Counted from the first letter of the stretch, positions 44,144-56,020 are shown. The stretch: 64,000 bases of DNA from Xanthostigma xanthostigma (GCA_963575645.1 OY754475.1:6262001-6326000); one strand, 5' to 3'. Notes: generated by a model not told the origin, from the letters alone. Numbers and translations: made by a program.

Positions 44144-44309
44144 CTAGCGGTCCCGCTCGCTTTCATCCGGGTGCAAAAGAACGAATGGGAAAGGAAGGGA
44201 CATGAGTACGCGCATTCATCTTAGTTTACCGAGATGAATGTTGTGTCCAAACTTTATAATGATCGGAGTTACCGTTCAAAAGTTTTTGTCGTTAAAAAGC
44301 AGTATTTAA
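44144..44309 (-). mobile_element. Helitron HelA, 3'-terminal fragment
   Basis: CTAGCGG at 44144 after A, with the ACATTCATCT-type hairpin (first base changed) and GGAGTTACCGTTCAAAAG; similarity ends near 44309. Confidence 0.75.
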
Positions 44310-46168
44310 AAAAACATTATGCACAAACAAATCTTTATATCAAACAATTTTTGACGTGATAACGTCTTATAAATTGATGAATCACCAATCTTATAAATTG
44401 ATGAAACACCGGCTGCATTCACGAAAAAGTGTAACGTTCCTAACGTTCCGCCTGACCCTGTGCGTGCTTTTCTCGAAAACGGCCCTAACGATTTGGATGA
44501 AATTTACTGAAAAGGGATTTTGGGGGGCAAAAAATCATTTTAGCTAGGTCTCATCTCTCGAAAAAATCGTTTTCATACAAATTTTATCATTATAAAAATC
44601 ATTTTTTTGACGTATGAAAATACTTAAATATTGTAAGTAGGTTTTGGAATTTTATATAAACAGTGAAACAATTGTTTTCAAAATATTATGACAATAATTA
44701 ATCTTTGAGACTTAAAATAAATATGAAAGAAAGAAAGTTAAAAAAAATAATTATTATTATAGATGGTATTTTAATACATAAAATTAACCTAAATTTGAAG
44801 CGAAAGATGCAATAGGTGTCATAGATTCGAATTATTATAATTATTATATGTAGAATTTAGGTTATGTATTACGGAATACGTTATCACGTAAAACTATCGT
44901 CCGTAAACCGACTTTACAGACAACCAATTTTTTTCTTAGTGTAGATGGCTGTTGAAATTCCTCTTTTATACTCTTGTTTCTGACAGGGTCCCGTCGTGTT
45001 TTCCCATAGTTACCATTCTTAATATTATTGGAATATTTAATTCTTGCAGTCAACGTAAACTAAATATTTTTACTGCTTGGAAATTCCTGAATTTGATCAG
45101 TAAACGCACATCCCTGGCAGATAACTTTACAAGAAGATAATACCACAGCTTTTCTGTGGGTACAGTTAATTTTAATCCTTATAGAAATCTTTCTCTGTGC
45201 TACTCTTCAACCTCTTCACATTCATTATTTATATATTTCTATGAATGTTTTAGCTCTTTTTCTGTAATATGCTTTTAATTTTCCGGTCACTTGAATTGTA
45301 CAACTCAGGTTTTTTTGTTACTTATTTTTTAACATGCGATGGCGGTTTCTGAATCATACGCTTGAAAAAACACAGCGCATAATAAATTTACTTTAATTCG
45401 TTTTTTAATTCCCTTAATGAGCCAAAGGATTTTAGATAATGAACGTTTAAAATCAAGCCGTGTTTCTTCCATTTGTTCAGTACGCGAGTATTCCTCCATT
45501 TTCTAAATTGCAAGAAAAAAGGTAATGATCCCTTTGCTACACGTGCATTGAAGGTGAAACACAACTTACTGCGATATAAGAACAGCCGCGCATGCGCAGA
45601 TCAAAGGTAGATTGATTTCGTCCCTTGGGAAGAACTTTCCGAGTTGAAAGTAAGCGTAAGTGGCGCCATCCTACACGACGATCTTGAACTATATCTAACA
45701 GTACGTCTAAAATTTTTTGTTTGAAACTTTAATTGTAAAACAGTTGACCGTTGTAAGGAGGGCCTTAAGTAGGTCTGGACATAAACAGGTGTGTTCATTT
45801 ATTATTACCCTGTAGAATTCTCAGGGGCCCTGTATCATCTCGTTCTACGTGCAGCATCGTAATAACACTTTGTTATGAATAACTATATAGCTGTTATATG
45901 TTTATGGTTTCGTTATAAATTTATAGGTTAGGTGCCTTTAATGCACGTACCTTTATTATACAAGCTGTCTTTTTAATGTTCGTTGTTGCCAATCACTTAA
46001 TAGTATATAAATGGTTCTCGGATTCCCCGTGTTAATACAATGTAGTGATGACAACATCCAATATGAGAGAGAAATAAATACCGATAACATATTTCACGTC
46101 ACTCGATATAACGACAAAATCCTTAAAACGTCGAAATTACTTAATAGACCAGTCATATGTTACATTCG
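44310..46168. other. Unassigned AT-rich DNA
   Basis: Two near-identical TCTTATAAATTGATGAA units at 44365-44405. Short open frames have no domains. No gene found. Confidence 0.4.
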
Positions 46169-47153
46169 AAATTGCAATAATTGCGGTAAACTTGCTTTTT
46201 TGATATGTTGTTTGGATCCACCTAGATAGTATTTATCCAAATTTGCAGCTCTCTGAAATGTGAGCGCGCTCAGTTATTGCTGAAAAACCGCAATTTTTTC
46301 GGACTTTTTTTAGTTTTGTGCAAAAAAAACCACATAGGAAGGCTCTGACGAGGAAGGTCACTATTACTTTTTTTAAAGTATACAAAATTCCCAACAGTTC
46401 GAACCCTAATTTAATGTTCTAGGTCTAATAGCACTCAAGATACAGGGTTCCCAATATTCGTAATTTTTTTCCAAAAAGTTGAAAAAGGGAAAATGGCCAA
46501 TTTTCGACCAAAATATCAGGTATAATGAGGTATCTATGGGAAAATTCATGAGAAATGAAGTTGTAGCAAATTTAATTACCTTAATTATTAGACTATAGGT
46601 GTGTCCGTAGACGTGATAGTTCGTTCGATGACGACCATAAACCAAACAAACCTAAAATTGAGTGTTAAGGGGAAGTTACAATAATATTACTAGAAGTTTT
46701 CTCTATGTGTTTATTATTAAGTTGCATGCTAATTTAAATTTACTGCAAGTTAAAGAAAAAAGAAAATAAACAAAAATAATTATAAAAACTAATATTTAAA
46801 AAACCTTATGCCGGTCACACACGTAACTGCATACTTGTCAAGTACCTATACATGCGCTTGACGTTTGATCTAGTTGGCATGACCGTGTGTGTGATAATTT
46901 TACTCAAATATTTTGACTTGACTGCCGAACGAATTTTCAATCTGCATACTTGAAGACCTCTCAAGCGGCCAGATATTGTGACGTGCCAATCAGGCGTTCA
47001 TAGCTGATAGTCTGTTGTGACTTACTCCTTTTCTATATAGGTACTTTACATGTGTTTCGTGCATAATCTCTACTGATATTCGTAGAACATTTCGCGAAGT
47101 GTTTGAAGAATTTATTGATATATACCGAAGCGAATCTTGTTTATGACACATAA

Positions 47154-47195
47154 GGGCCCAGGAGTATCAAAATCAACTTTGATACTCCTGGGCCC
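47154..47195. repeat. 18-bp-stem perfect hairpin at the palindrome spacer edge
   Basis: GGGCCCAGGAGTATCAAA, a six-base loop, then its exact complement. It starts exactly where the left arm of the big inverted repeat ends. Confidence 0.85.
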
Positions 47196-47436
47196 TCAAA
47201 GAAGACGCGTAGGTTAACCTAAGCCCAACAGTGGTGGTGAGCCTAGTTACATGTAAAATTATATAATGCCGGTCACACACGTAACTGCATACTTGTCAAG
47301 TATACATGCGCTTGAAGTTTGATCAAGTTTACATGATGGCCATATGGGACACACACGACACAAGTTTGCTTGAAGCGGCGTCAGTTCTGCATCATTCTCC
47401 AATCAGAAGTGACGTGCAAAAGTAAAATTATCGACT

Positions 47437-47556
47437 ATGGCATCCACATATGATGAGGCTTTAGCAATAATTGGTTTGGTGTTGGCTACCGAAATGGTTC
47501 AGAAACGTAGAATAAACTGTACTGTTTGGAATGTCTTGATCAGAAAGGAAATGTAA
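47437..47556 (+). CDS. 39-codon open frame in the palindrome spacer, possible transposase N-terminus
   Basis: Reads MASTYDEALAIIGLVLATEM, then VQKRRINCTVWNVLIRKEM and a stop. The acidic/aliphatic start followed by KRR..VW..LIRKE resembles the N-terminus of some Harbinger transposases, from memory only. It may instead be non-coding. It is the only part of the locus not duplicated in the arms with a protein-like composition. Confidence 0.25.
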   Translation: MASTYDEALAIIGLVLATEMVQKRRINCTVWNVLIRKEM

Positions 47557-48946
47557 TGAGTTAAAATACCATAATTTTGGTTTATAAACTTCGTCAGTGC
47601 CTGAACCAGACCGAAGTCAATCATCAACTTTCTTTTTTTCTTTCCTGTAATTTGTTCTGATACTATTAATTTTTTTTACAACTTGTTCGCGGTCTGTACT
47701 TGGGTCGAATTCTTTTATTTTTTCTATTAATTTATTGTACGCGACATTTACTTATCTCTGTCATGGTGGTGTTTATTTTTTATGTGTCATAAACAAGATT
47801 CGCTTCGGTATATATCAATAAATTCTTCAAACACTTCGCGAAATGTTCTACGAATATCAGTAGAGATTATGCACGAAACACATGTAAAGTACCTATATAG
47901 AAAAGGAGTAAGTCACAACAGACTATCAGCTATGAACGCCTGATTGGCACGTCACAATATCTGGCCGCTTGAGAGGTCTTCAAGTATGCAGATTGAAAAT
48001 TCGTTCGGCAGTCAAGTCAAAATATTTGAGTAAAATTATCACACACACGGTCATGCCAACTAGATCAAACGTCAAGCGCATGTATAGGTACTTGACAAGT
48101 ATGCAGTTACGTGTGTGACCGGCATAAGGTTTTTTAAATATTAGTTTTTATAATTATTTTTGTTTATTTTCTTTTTTCTTTAACTTGCAGTAAATTTAAA
48201 TTAGCATGCAACTTAATAATAAACACATAGAGAAAACTTCTAGTAATATTATTGTAACTTCCCCTTAACACTCAATTTTAGGTTTGTTTGGTTTATGGTC
48301 GTCATCGAACGAACTATCACGTCTACGGACACACCTATAGTCTAATAATTAAGGTAATTAAATTTGCTACAACTTCATTTCTCATGAATTTTCCCATAGA
48401 TACCTCATTATACCTGATATTTTGGTCGAAAATTGGCCATTTTCCCTTTTTCAACTTTTTGGAAAAAAATTACGAATATTGGGAACCCTGTATCTTGAGT
48501 GCTATTAGACCTAGAACATTAAATTAGGGTTCGAACTGTTGGGAATTTTGTATACTTTAAAAAAAGTAATAGTGACCTTCCTCGTCAGAGCCTTCCTATG
48601 TGGTTTTTTTTGCACAAAACTAAAAAAAGTCCGAAAAAATTGCGGTTTTTCAGCAATAACTGAGCGCGCTCACATTTCAGAGAGCTGCAAATTTGGATAA
48701 ATACTATCTAGGTGGATCCAAACAACATATCAAAAAAGCAAGTTTACCGCAATTATTGCAATTTAAGCGATTTTTTGTGTAAGTTATGACTGGCCTATAA
48801 CTCTAGTCGGTTAACTTTGTGGCTCATACAAATGATATACTCTAAAGAACTATGGTTGTTGTTCTCGACCATGTTATTATTTATAAATTACAGATTTTCA
48901 GATACTTGGACAGTTTAAATAATAAGATATTAGTTTTTCAAATTTT

Positions 48947-48986
48947 TTGCTACGTTTCGTTGATATTTTTCAACTTCTTCAGGCAA
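48947..48986 (-). ncRNA. Solo hammerhead-ribozyme-like motif, P5 family
   Basis: Minus strand: TTGC, CTGAAGA, stem II GTTGA-AAAATA-TCAAC (5 perfect pairs), GAAACGTA, GCAA. The TTGC/GCAA pair forms stem I at the expected position. No inverted partner was seen nearby. Confidence 0.6.
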
Positions 48987-49571
48987 TCTACAAAATAATT
49001 ACAATATATAATATAACACATAAAACAAATAGATAGAATAGATAGAATGCAACTGTATGTGTTTTGTTGAAGTGTCATTTTTGTTTTTATTTGAAATTGA
49101 AAATATTCATAAAACATTTTTTAACGAACATTTTTAATTAAGGATATTCCATTCAAATGTAAATAATGATATGAATTCTATCTATGTATTACGTCATCGT
49201 TAAGCAATAAACAGTACTTGTTTATTATTTTGTTGCTTTGTTGTCGGCATCATGCGTACCGAAGATTCGTTCTTACGTTTGTTGGGACGAAAAACGTCAG
49301 ACAAAATTAACAGACTATGTGCAAAAAGCGTTGTAATTTGCGATAGTATAAGTTTGTTAGTCATTTGTAAATTTTATATATTATGAGCAAAAAATATTAA
49401 TGGATTATTTGTTTTTTCCGTTTAACGACAACTCTCAATAACGCCACAGTGCACAGTGCCTTGAGTGTCGTTATATAGAGTTTCCACTGTACGTGTGCAG
49501 TTTTGAAGGATATAAAAATGACGTCAACTTAAAAATCAAAATCAAAAATATTTTTGACTAAATACGATAAC
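48987..49571. other. Unassigned DNA
   Basis: GTGTGCAGTTTTGAAGGATA at about 49495 recurs at about 28687 near another MITE, an unclassified shared block. Confidence 0.4.
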
Positions 49572-49575
49572 TTAA

Positions 49576-50263
49576 GGAGGTTGATTCGTTACAGTCCCAT
49601 TCAAAAGTAAGTCGAATTCTAAATGGGAACTTTTCCATAATAAATTTTTACAAAAGGTTATAAGTCGATGATACCAATAATATTATTGCCATAAAAGCAT
49701 AAATAAATATTTTTTTTAATATTAATTAATAATTTCTAATAATTTTTTGTACAAAGTTAGGTTAAAAAAAATAAATTTATGTTATATCTGTATTTTACAT
49801 ATTTTTTACAGTAAATAACTAAAAAAAGAAATTAGAAGTAATAAAAATTAAAATTAAATCATTAAAAAGTTGAAAATTCAGTTAAAATTGTTAAAACTGT
49901 CAAAAATAAAAGTCCATAATCGAAAAGTGCTAAGGTTTAATGATTTTTTTTATTGATTAAAAGTCTCCTAATTAAATTGGAAAAAATATTAAAATATGCG
50001 TAAGACATCGATGCTTTACATAGTTAGTTTTCGGAACTGTTGACATTATTTGGTTATTTGCAAAAAATTAAAATGTACCTACCGTTTGCATGCTAAGGTT
50101 GACATATTTTCCATAAGACTACATGTAAAAGTTTTTTTTAATTTTTAAATTTATAAATCTAATGATTTTGGATTTTTTACAGAAAATTTTGTCATAAAAA
50201 AATCTATTAAAAAAACTTTATTTCAGATTTTTTTCATTATCTTCGTAAAACGGCTCAACCTCC
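49576..50263. mobile_element. M7 element with TTAA flanks
   Basis: TTAA (49572-49575) then GGAGGTTGA at the left; TCAACCTCC then TTAA (50264-50267) at the right. 688 bp, AT-rich, no coding. A near-copy with a missing right end is at 63055; a fragment at 38088. Confidence 0.75.
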
Positions 50264-50267
50264 TTAA

Positions 50268-50657
50268 ATTACACTATAAAAAAATCGACCGTATATATCT
50301 TAATTTTCAATTTAATTGTGCGCTGTAGAAAAACGAATGCCATTAAGAATTCTTTTTCTATGATCCTTGAACTAATTAATTTATTTATGCCGTAGACCTA
50401 CAATACAATATTAACAGAGGTAGTTTTTCATTCTTTCATTAGTTAGTTTTTTAATGTCCGCATTGCATTAGTGGAAAAAGCTCACAAATGTATATACTTT
50501 TTATATCATGTGCACTATACACAAAAAAACTTATATTAACACTAAAAGCTGTAATCACATAACATATAGAATTACTGTACTTTTCTCACCGCTATAAAAG
50601 AGTTTCGAGATTTCGAAACAGTTTCGAGTACTAATTGATTGAAGTAACTTCTGCTCT
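50268..50657. other. Unassigned DNA
   Basis: Nothing recognised. Confidence 0.4.
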
Positions 50658-50875
50658 AAAAAGGCAAAGGGCAGTAAGTGACATTTGTTGAAAAATGAGT
50701 TCATACTGAAACCAACGACAGCAGTAAGTGCTGCAGCAATAATTTTATTGTTTTTAAAAAAAGGTTCCCCCAGGTTTTGGTTTCCATAATCAAATTCTGG
50801 ACGGTCAATACATTTTTAGTAAATCTTGATTTACTCAAATTCATAAGTTGGTCACTTACTGCCTTTTGCCTTTTT
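50658..50875. mobile_element. MITE with 25-bp inverted ends
   Basis: AAAAAGGCAAAGGGCAGTAA...GTGAC at the left and its complement at the right with one mismatch; 218 bp. Also has two internal GCAGTAAGTG motifs. Confidence 0.6.
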
Positions 50876-51053
50876 ACGGCAGTATTATATACCTGTTTCC
50901 GACTAATAATTCTTTACAAAAATAGCCGCTACCAAAATTATCGATATTATCAATATCAGACATTTTTGAGAGGCCTCGATGAAGATATTTACACTTTACA
51001 CACCAAAAATACATCGCCCAACTCTTTATTGCCATCATTTAATATCATCGGCG

Positions 51054-51362
51054 TATAATACGCGCCACGGTTCTAAAAGGTTCTGAAGTTAGTCACAAAC
51101 AGCGTCGCAAAGGCACATTTAAGAGCCGTCGATACTACCACCACCTCTCAGCTACCTGTACGGAACGTGCGCTCGTCGGTGATTGGCCGTGATCGCTCGT
51201 TGCCTTTGTCGCTTTCCTGCTTTAAAGTACAGTCGAGTACGCTATTGTCAAATTGTTATTTTAGTTTTGTTGAGTTGCAAGCTTGTAGTCTTGTACTGTG
51301 CAAACGCATGCCCGCATTCGCGTTTAATTTCCGAGCCTTTTAGATTCGTGGCGCGTATTATA
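51054..51362. mobile_element. M2 MITE, copy 2
   Basis: TATAATACGCGCCACGGTTC and the complement of TATAATACGCGCCACGAATC at the ends. The interior matches copy 1 plus an extra GTCACAAACAGCGTCGCAAA segment also present in copy 3. Confidence 0.85.
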
Positions 51363-51705
51363 ATTATATCGATGTCGTTATCTCTTAATTGTCGATATTT
51401 TTCAAGAATCCGCTTGCCGCGCCGAACTAATGTTTCTGACGTAGACTAAGCGCCACTCAAGCTCTGAATGAGGGTGCTCTTTCTGAACGGAAGATTCACA
51501 TTACGTTCTATGATGTCGCATCCATCATCTTGCATCGAATGACATTATGTACATTACGTCATAATGCCCCGCTAGACCGCGGCACTTCCGACTTCCTTAA
51601 AACAACACACTGTCGACCGACATCCCATTGTTATGTACGCAAGGGCAGTAATAATGATGCGTATTTGTTAAACGCTGCTTTTTTTCGATTCAATTCATGA
51701 CGAGT
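51363..51705. other. Unassigned DNA between two M2 copies
   Basis: Nothing recognised. Confidence 0.4.
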
Positions 51706-52022
51706 TATAGTACGCGCCACGAAACTAAAAGGCTCGGAAGTTAGATGCGAATGCGGGCTTGCGCTTGTACAGTCTGTTGAAAAACTACAAACTCGCAACT
51801 CATCAAAACTAATATAACAATAACAGTTTGACAATAGCGTACTCGACTGTACTTTAAAGCAGGAAAGCGACTAGTGGCAAAGGCAACGAGCGATCACGGC
51901 CAATCACCGATGAGCGCACGTTCCGTGCAGGTGGCTGGGAGTATCAACGGCTCTAAAATGTGCCTTTGCGACGCTGTTTGTGACTAACTTCAGAACCTTT
52001 TAGATCCGTGGCGCGTACTATA
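51706..52022. mobile_element. M2 MITE, copy 3 (inverted relative to copy 2)
   Basis: TATAGTACGCGCCACGAAAC at the left and its complement-like GTGGCGCGTACTATA at the right. Both ends carry the same A-to-G change, suggesting terminal matching or conversion. 317 bp. Confidence 0.85.
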
Positions 52023-53511
52023 CGTCTATCCCTGGTTTCTTTCGGATTGAAAATGTATAGCTCGCGGTAACGCGGAATTTTGTCGTGGAAATGGGTGCCG
52101 GAAGTGACGTCACGCGTATGCTTAAAAATTCAATTGATGTGTAAAATAGAGAGGACAATTGTTCAATTTTACGAAAAATCTACAAAAAAATGCGTAGGCA
52201 GAGTCTATTAAATCACTTTCAGATGTTTTTATCAGAGCTTAATTTAGTGAAATAGAGCGAATTTGAAATTTCGCTTATTACACACATGAGTTTAAGCGTA
52301 TAATAATGACAATAAAAAAAACTATTAAAATACATTTAGGAACAACAATGGCACAAAAAAGAAAAGCAATACTTCTTCGATTGTTATAATATAACTTATA
52401 TTTGGACAAATGAAAACATGAAATGAGATCACCGAATCACAAAAAGGCTCGATTCTGGAGCATGCGGGGGGCTTCGTTAATATACCAATAATAATCAGAA
52501 ATAGATAAGTGTTTGTTGAAAAATATGATTTGATTCTCAGTTAACAAAGGCAGTTTGGTGGCGTTAAAAAACAGATCCAGAAAGAGATAATATGTATTTG
52601 GCACGCATAAATCTTATCTTGAATAAATAAAATAAACAAATATTTACTATAATAAATGAACAGCCACTGCAAATACAGGAAACGTATTTCGGTTTTTTGA
52701 TAAACCTTGTTTCTAAATTTAGACTAACTTGATAAACAAGTTACGGGGACAATAAAGTACCTAAGGTACCTGTTTAGGTAGTACATTTTTTTAATTTTTA
52801 TGTTATAGAAAGAATTTCAAGCAGCAATATTTGTGGGTACTTCTTTATATGCGGACTACATTTCAGAAGTCTTTGCTTGATCAAAAAAAATGTTTTTTTT
52901 TTGGCGATTTTAATAATCCCTAGAACCTAAAAAATATCTGACTGTCTGGTAACATCTATAGCCAAGGCCAGTGAATGGATTTTTTCTCAAATTTTTCATG
53001 CGTGTTTAAGACAATTACACATCGAAAAAAATAACTAAATTAGAGTACATACCGCTAGTGTAGCAGCATCTGCAATAGTTCCTAATAATCCGAATATTGA
53101 AGAAATAAAAACAAATTAATAAATGGCACTAGAATAAAATTGCTTGAAATATTATAAGTACATACTGAAACAAATTGCTTAGTCCGAACAATATTATTTT
53201 GGACTATTTGTTTCTACTTTGAGCAGAGTGCCATATTTCTGTCCGTTCCGGTAGCTTCCTATAGCTCACACACCCCTTCCTTTCCAGTGAGAATTTTTGA
53301 AAAAAACTTCAACAGAACCTGTGAAAAGTTTTGAAACCAAGAGAGCTAAATTCCCACTCTGCCACGGCCCTTGAAAGACGACTCCTAAATGAGACCGAAC
53401 TTTCAGTTTCTGAAGGCAGAGTGGTTTTAAAGGTCGTTGTTGCTTAAGGGCAAGGTCTAATGATAGAAAGACGAAAATCAAGTATAATAAATAGAACAAA
53501 TGTATGTATAA
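52023..53511. other. Unassigned DNA
   Basis: No gene, RNA or repeat ends identified in 1.5 kb of AT-rich sequence. Confidence 0.4.
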
Positions 53512-53861
53512 CCAGCGGTCCCGCCCGGTTTCATCAGACTGCAAAAGAACGAATGGGGGGGGGGGGACAATTAGTACGCACATTCATCTTAGTTTACAGA
53601 GATGAATGTTGTGTCCAAAATTCATGATGATCGGAGTTACCGGAGTTGTCGGACGGACAAATTTTGAGTTACATTTTGCAACATTTCTCATTGATGCTCC
53701 ACTCCTATTGGTCGTAGCGTCATATTATATAGCCTATAGCCTTCTTTGATAAATGGAGTATCAAACAAAAAAAAATTTTCAATTCGAACCAGTAGTTCTT
53801 GAGATTAGCGCGTTCAACCAAACAAACAAGCAAACTCTTCAGCTTTATATATTAGTATAGA
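53512..53861 (-). mobile_element. Helitron HelA, short form with G-run
   Basis: 3' end CCAGCGG (CTAG mutated) and 5' end GA before T (53861). The short G tract of the family has expanded to a run of 13 near 53555. 350 bp. Confidence 0.78.
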
Positions 53862-54802
53862 TGAACACCATACTAAAGTTGGTGATTCACGTGCCATGCA
53901 GTTAAAATACTGTTTTAGAAGGTTATATTTTGTTGTTTTCTAGAAGTCATATTTTTGTTGATTAAGATGTTTTTGAAGTTCCTACATAAAATAAATATTT
54001 TCTCTTTTTTTATTTGTTTTGTTTTCGCAAGTAAACCTTGGGGTTTATATGAATCCCTCTCGATTAATAGTGTAAGTATTTTGGTGCGACTAGCTAAAGG
54101 TTAACAAAATTATAAGAATAATTGCTGGAAATAGTTCAATCATTCGAGGATCCAATGCCGATATTAGAATTGAAATGGAGTCGACTTAATTGAGCCGTTT
54201 CGTTAATATTCATTCCACTGTGTTTACATGTTCACACAAATCTATTTGAGCGTTTTAATATTTCACCACATTTACCACACACACATGTGTCTGAAAACAA
54301 ATACCGCGCTAGTTGTGTACGTGTAAACAACGCGTGCGTGTATGCCTTGACGAAATAGGTCAGTAAAACATCTAACTACTGTGTAAACACCATTAGACAA
54401 CGTGTTTGGTTGGAAAATACTGCGGGAAGGTGTATATTTATATATATGTGCGTTGGATATATAGAAGAGCGTGCAGAAAAACGAGAACTACACAGTTTTT
54501 TTTTCCTTGGGCCAAAATTCTTCTGTTTGACCAATGAGGCGTCAGGGATGCTTGCTATCTTAATAATGGGCATATATGGAAGTGTCTGTTTTAGTAAACG
54601 ATAGTAAATTTGATAAGATCTGTGTACCTCGAATCCGACCAGAGGCACATTTTTCCCTTGAGTCAAAATTCTTCTATGTGATAACTTGAGCAATGATTTA
54701 TGGCTGCTATCTTAATAATGCGTATATATAAAGAAGTGTCTGTTTGAGGAAACGATAGTAAGATCTTTAAATTTTAAATTTAAATAAATTAAAATAAAAA
54801 AA
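53862..54802. other. Unassigned DNA
   Basis: Overlapping open frames near 54376-54693 on both strands lack domains. An AAAATTCTTCT... segment is imperfectly duplicated at about 54515 and 54666. Confidence 0.4.
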
Positions 54803-55990
54803 TGTAAAGTAAAGTAAAGTAAAGCTCTTTATTTCATTTGATGAGAAAAACTCATATAGAAAACGTCATACATATAAATTACAAATTAAAAAATTCAGAC
54901 AAATTGTAAAATGTGTTCCCCAGAAGGAACGTTTTTAACAAACGAGAAAAAATATTTAATTTGTTACAATTCTTAATTTGACTTGGCAGTTTATTAAAAA
55001 TTTTTACACCTATGTTGAGAGGATAATTTTTGCTTACATCAAGTTTAGTGATGGGGTACTCGAGTACAAGAATCGATTCAGTACTCGATTCTTCAAAGTA
55101 CTCGCTGTACTCGAGTACTTGTAACTTGTATTCGAATACTGGAGACCGAGTACAGGAATCGAATTCTTCCTACAGTTGATGCGTTTTTGTACCTGCGTGA
55201 ATACACACTGGTATTCGAATACACAGTACGAGTACACTGCAGTTATCAGTGCACTGTGCTGGGATTGAATTATGCGATTCTGTACTAGCACGGCGTGTAC
55301 TCGAATACCGAATACAATAATTATATAGGTAATATAATAAGGAATAGATATTAGGCGTTTTGTCAACGCCACGTACTTACATAATGAAAAGGGGCACCTA
55401 CTTACTTATTTTGATTTTAATAATTTTATTAGGGAAACTAAAAACATTACTTACAATTATTTATTAAAAAATACAAAAATAAATAGACTCTTTAAAAAAA
55501 TAAAAATCAATAAACTCTTCTTTCGCCATATAAACAAAATAGCGTTCAGATTAAAAAAAATAAAATAGATATAGTAAATTTAACGACAATAAGTATTTGA
55601 AAATATTAACATAACTAAATTTTTCGGTTATAACAATTTAACTTGCATAAAAATTGCACGGCCAACCATCATTCAGTATTCAGTGTTTCCAGCACAAGCT
55701 AATGTGCGAGCCGACGGTATTCGGTTAGCATGGTTAGCATCGATTCTAAGCAGCTGACAGACTATCAACTGCATGCAATGAGAAGAAGTACTCGGTACTC
55801 GGATAAGTATTCGATTCTTAAAAGTATTCGAATACAGAGTACTCGATTCTCAAAAAAGACGATTCTCCCCAACACTAATCAAGTTTGCTAAAGGGAGAAC
55901 TCAGGTCGTGCCTAAAACGCGTATTGTAAGAATGATAGTCACCATTCGTGACAAACTGATTATAGTTTTTAAAAACAAACAAAGAAATTT
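54803..55990 (-). pseudogene. Non-LTR retrotransposon reverse-transcriptase C-terminus, split by a hAT element
   Basis: Minus strand upstream of the hAT element: HSYNTRFRHDLSSPFSKLD; downstream: NYPLNIGVKIFNKLPSQIKN, then FLLGNTFYNLSEFFNL and a stop at 54879-54881. These are the classic last residues of the reverse-transcriptase C-terminal domain of Jockey/CR1-like elements. A short 3' UTR ends in a (CTTTA)n-type tail (54805-54824). Removing the hAT element and one target duplication leaves the frame open across the junction. Confidence 0.82.
55046..55877. mobile_element. Non-autonomous hAT element with perfect 8-bp target duplication
   Basis: ATCAAGTT flanks both sides (55038-55045 and 55878-55885). 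Termini TAGTGATGGGG and CCCCAACACTA. Subterminal GTACTCGAGTAC and GTATTCGAATAC repeats cluster at both ends. 832 bp, no transposase. Inserted in the non-LTR fragment, so younger. Confidence 0.9.
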
Positions 55991-56020
55991 CATAAACGAA
56001 AATTTGACAAAGAGTCATAA

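Larger units (their letters stand above)
46808..48128. mobile_element. DNA-transposon-like unit bounded by GGTCACACACG termini
   Basis: GCCGGTCACACACGTAACTG begins the unit and its complement ends it. A third, diverged copy of this terminus is at about 47267 in the spacer (TGCCGGTCACACACGTAACT, then TTGTCAAGTATACATGCG), suggesting one element nested in another. The terminus style is reminiscent of PIF/Harbinger, but this is a weak inference. Confidence 0.45.
46169..48763. repeat. 2.6-kb inverted repeat with ~985-bp near-identical arms
   Basis: Left arm 46169-47153 and right arm 47780-48763 are reverse complements to the eye, including an identical 79-codon open frame on each (46406-46645 minus, 48288-48527 plus), which itself looks non-coding. 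The spacer is 47154-47779. Within the arms, TGCCGGTCACACACGTAACT marks an inner inverted pair at about 46808 and 48127. Beyond the boundary, similarity fades around a shared GGCCAGTCAT-like stretch. Confidence 0.88.

Noticed and set aside
46406..48527. Two identical 79-codon frames as a duplicated gene
   Set aside because: They are mirror images within the large inverted repeat, low complexity in style and without domain features; identity comes from arm identity.
53030..53115. Possible exon on either strand (minus reading SIFGLLGTIADAATLA before GTATGT)
   Set aside because: An in-frame stop shortly upstream, no good acceptor and an equally plausible opposite-strand reading; insufficient support.
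55034..55372. 112-codon minus-strand frame rich in Tyr/Ser/Thr
   Set aside because: It reads through the GTATTCGAATAC/GTACTCGAGTAC subterminal repeats of the hAT element.
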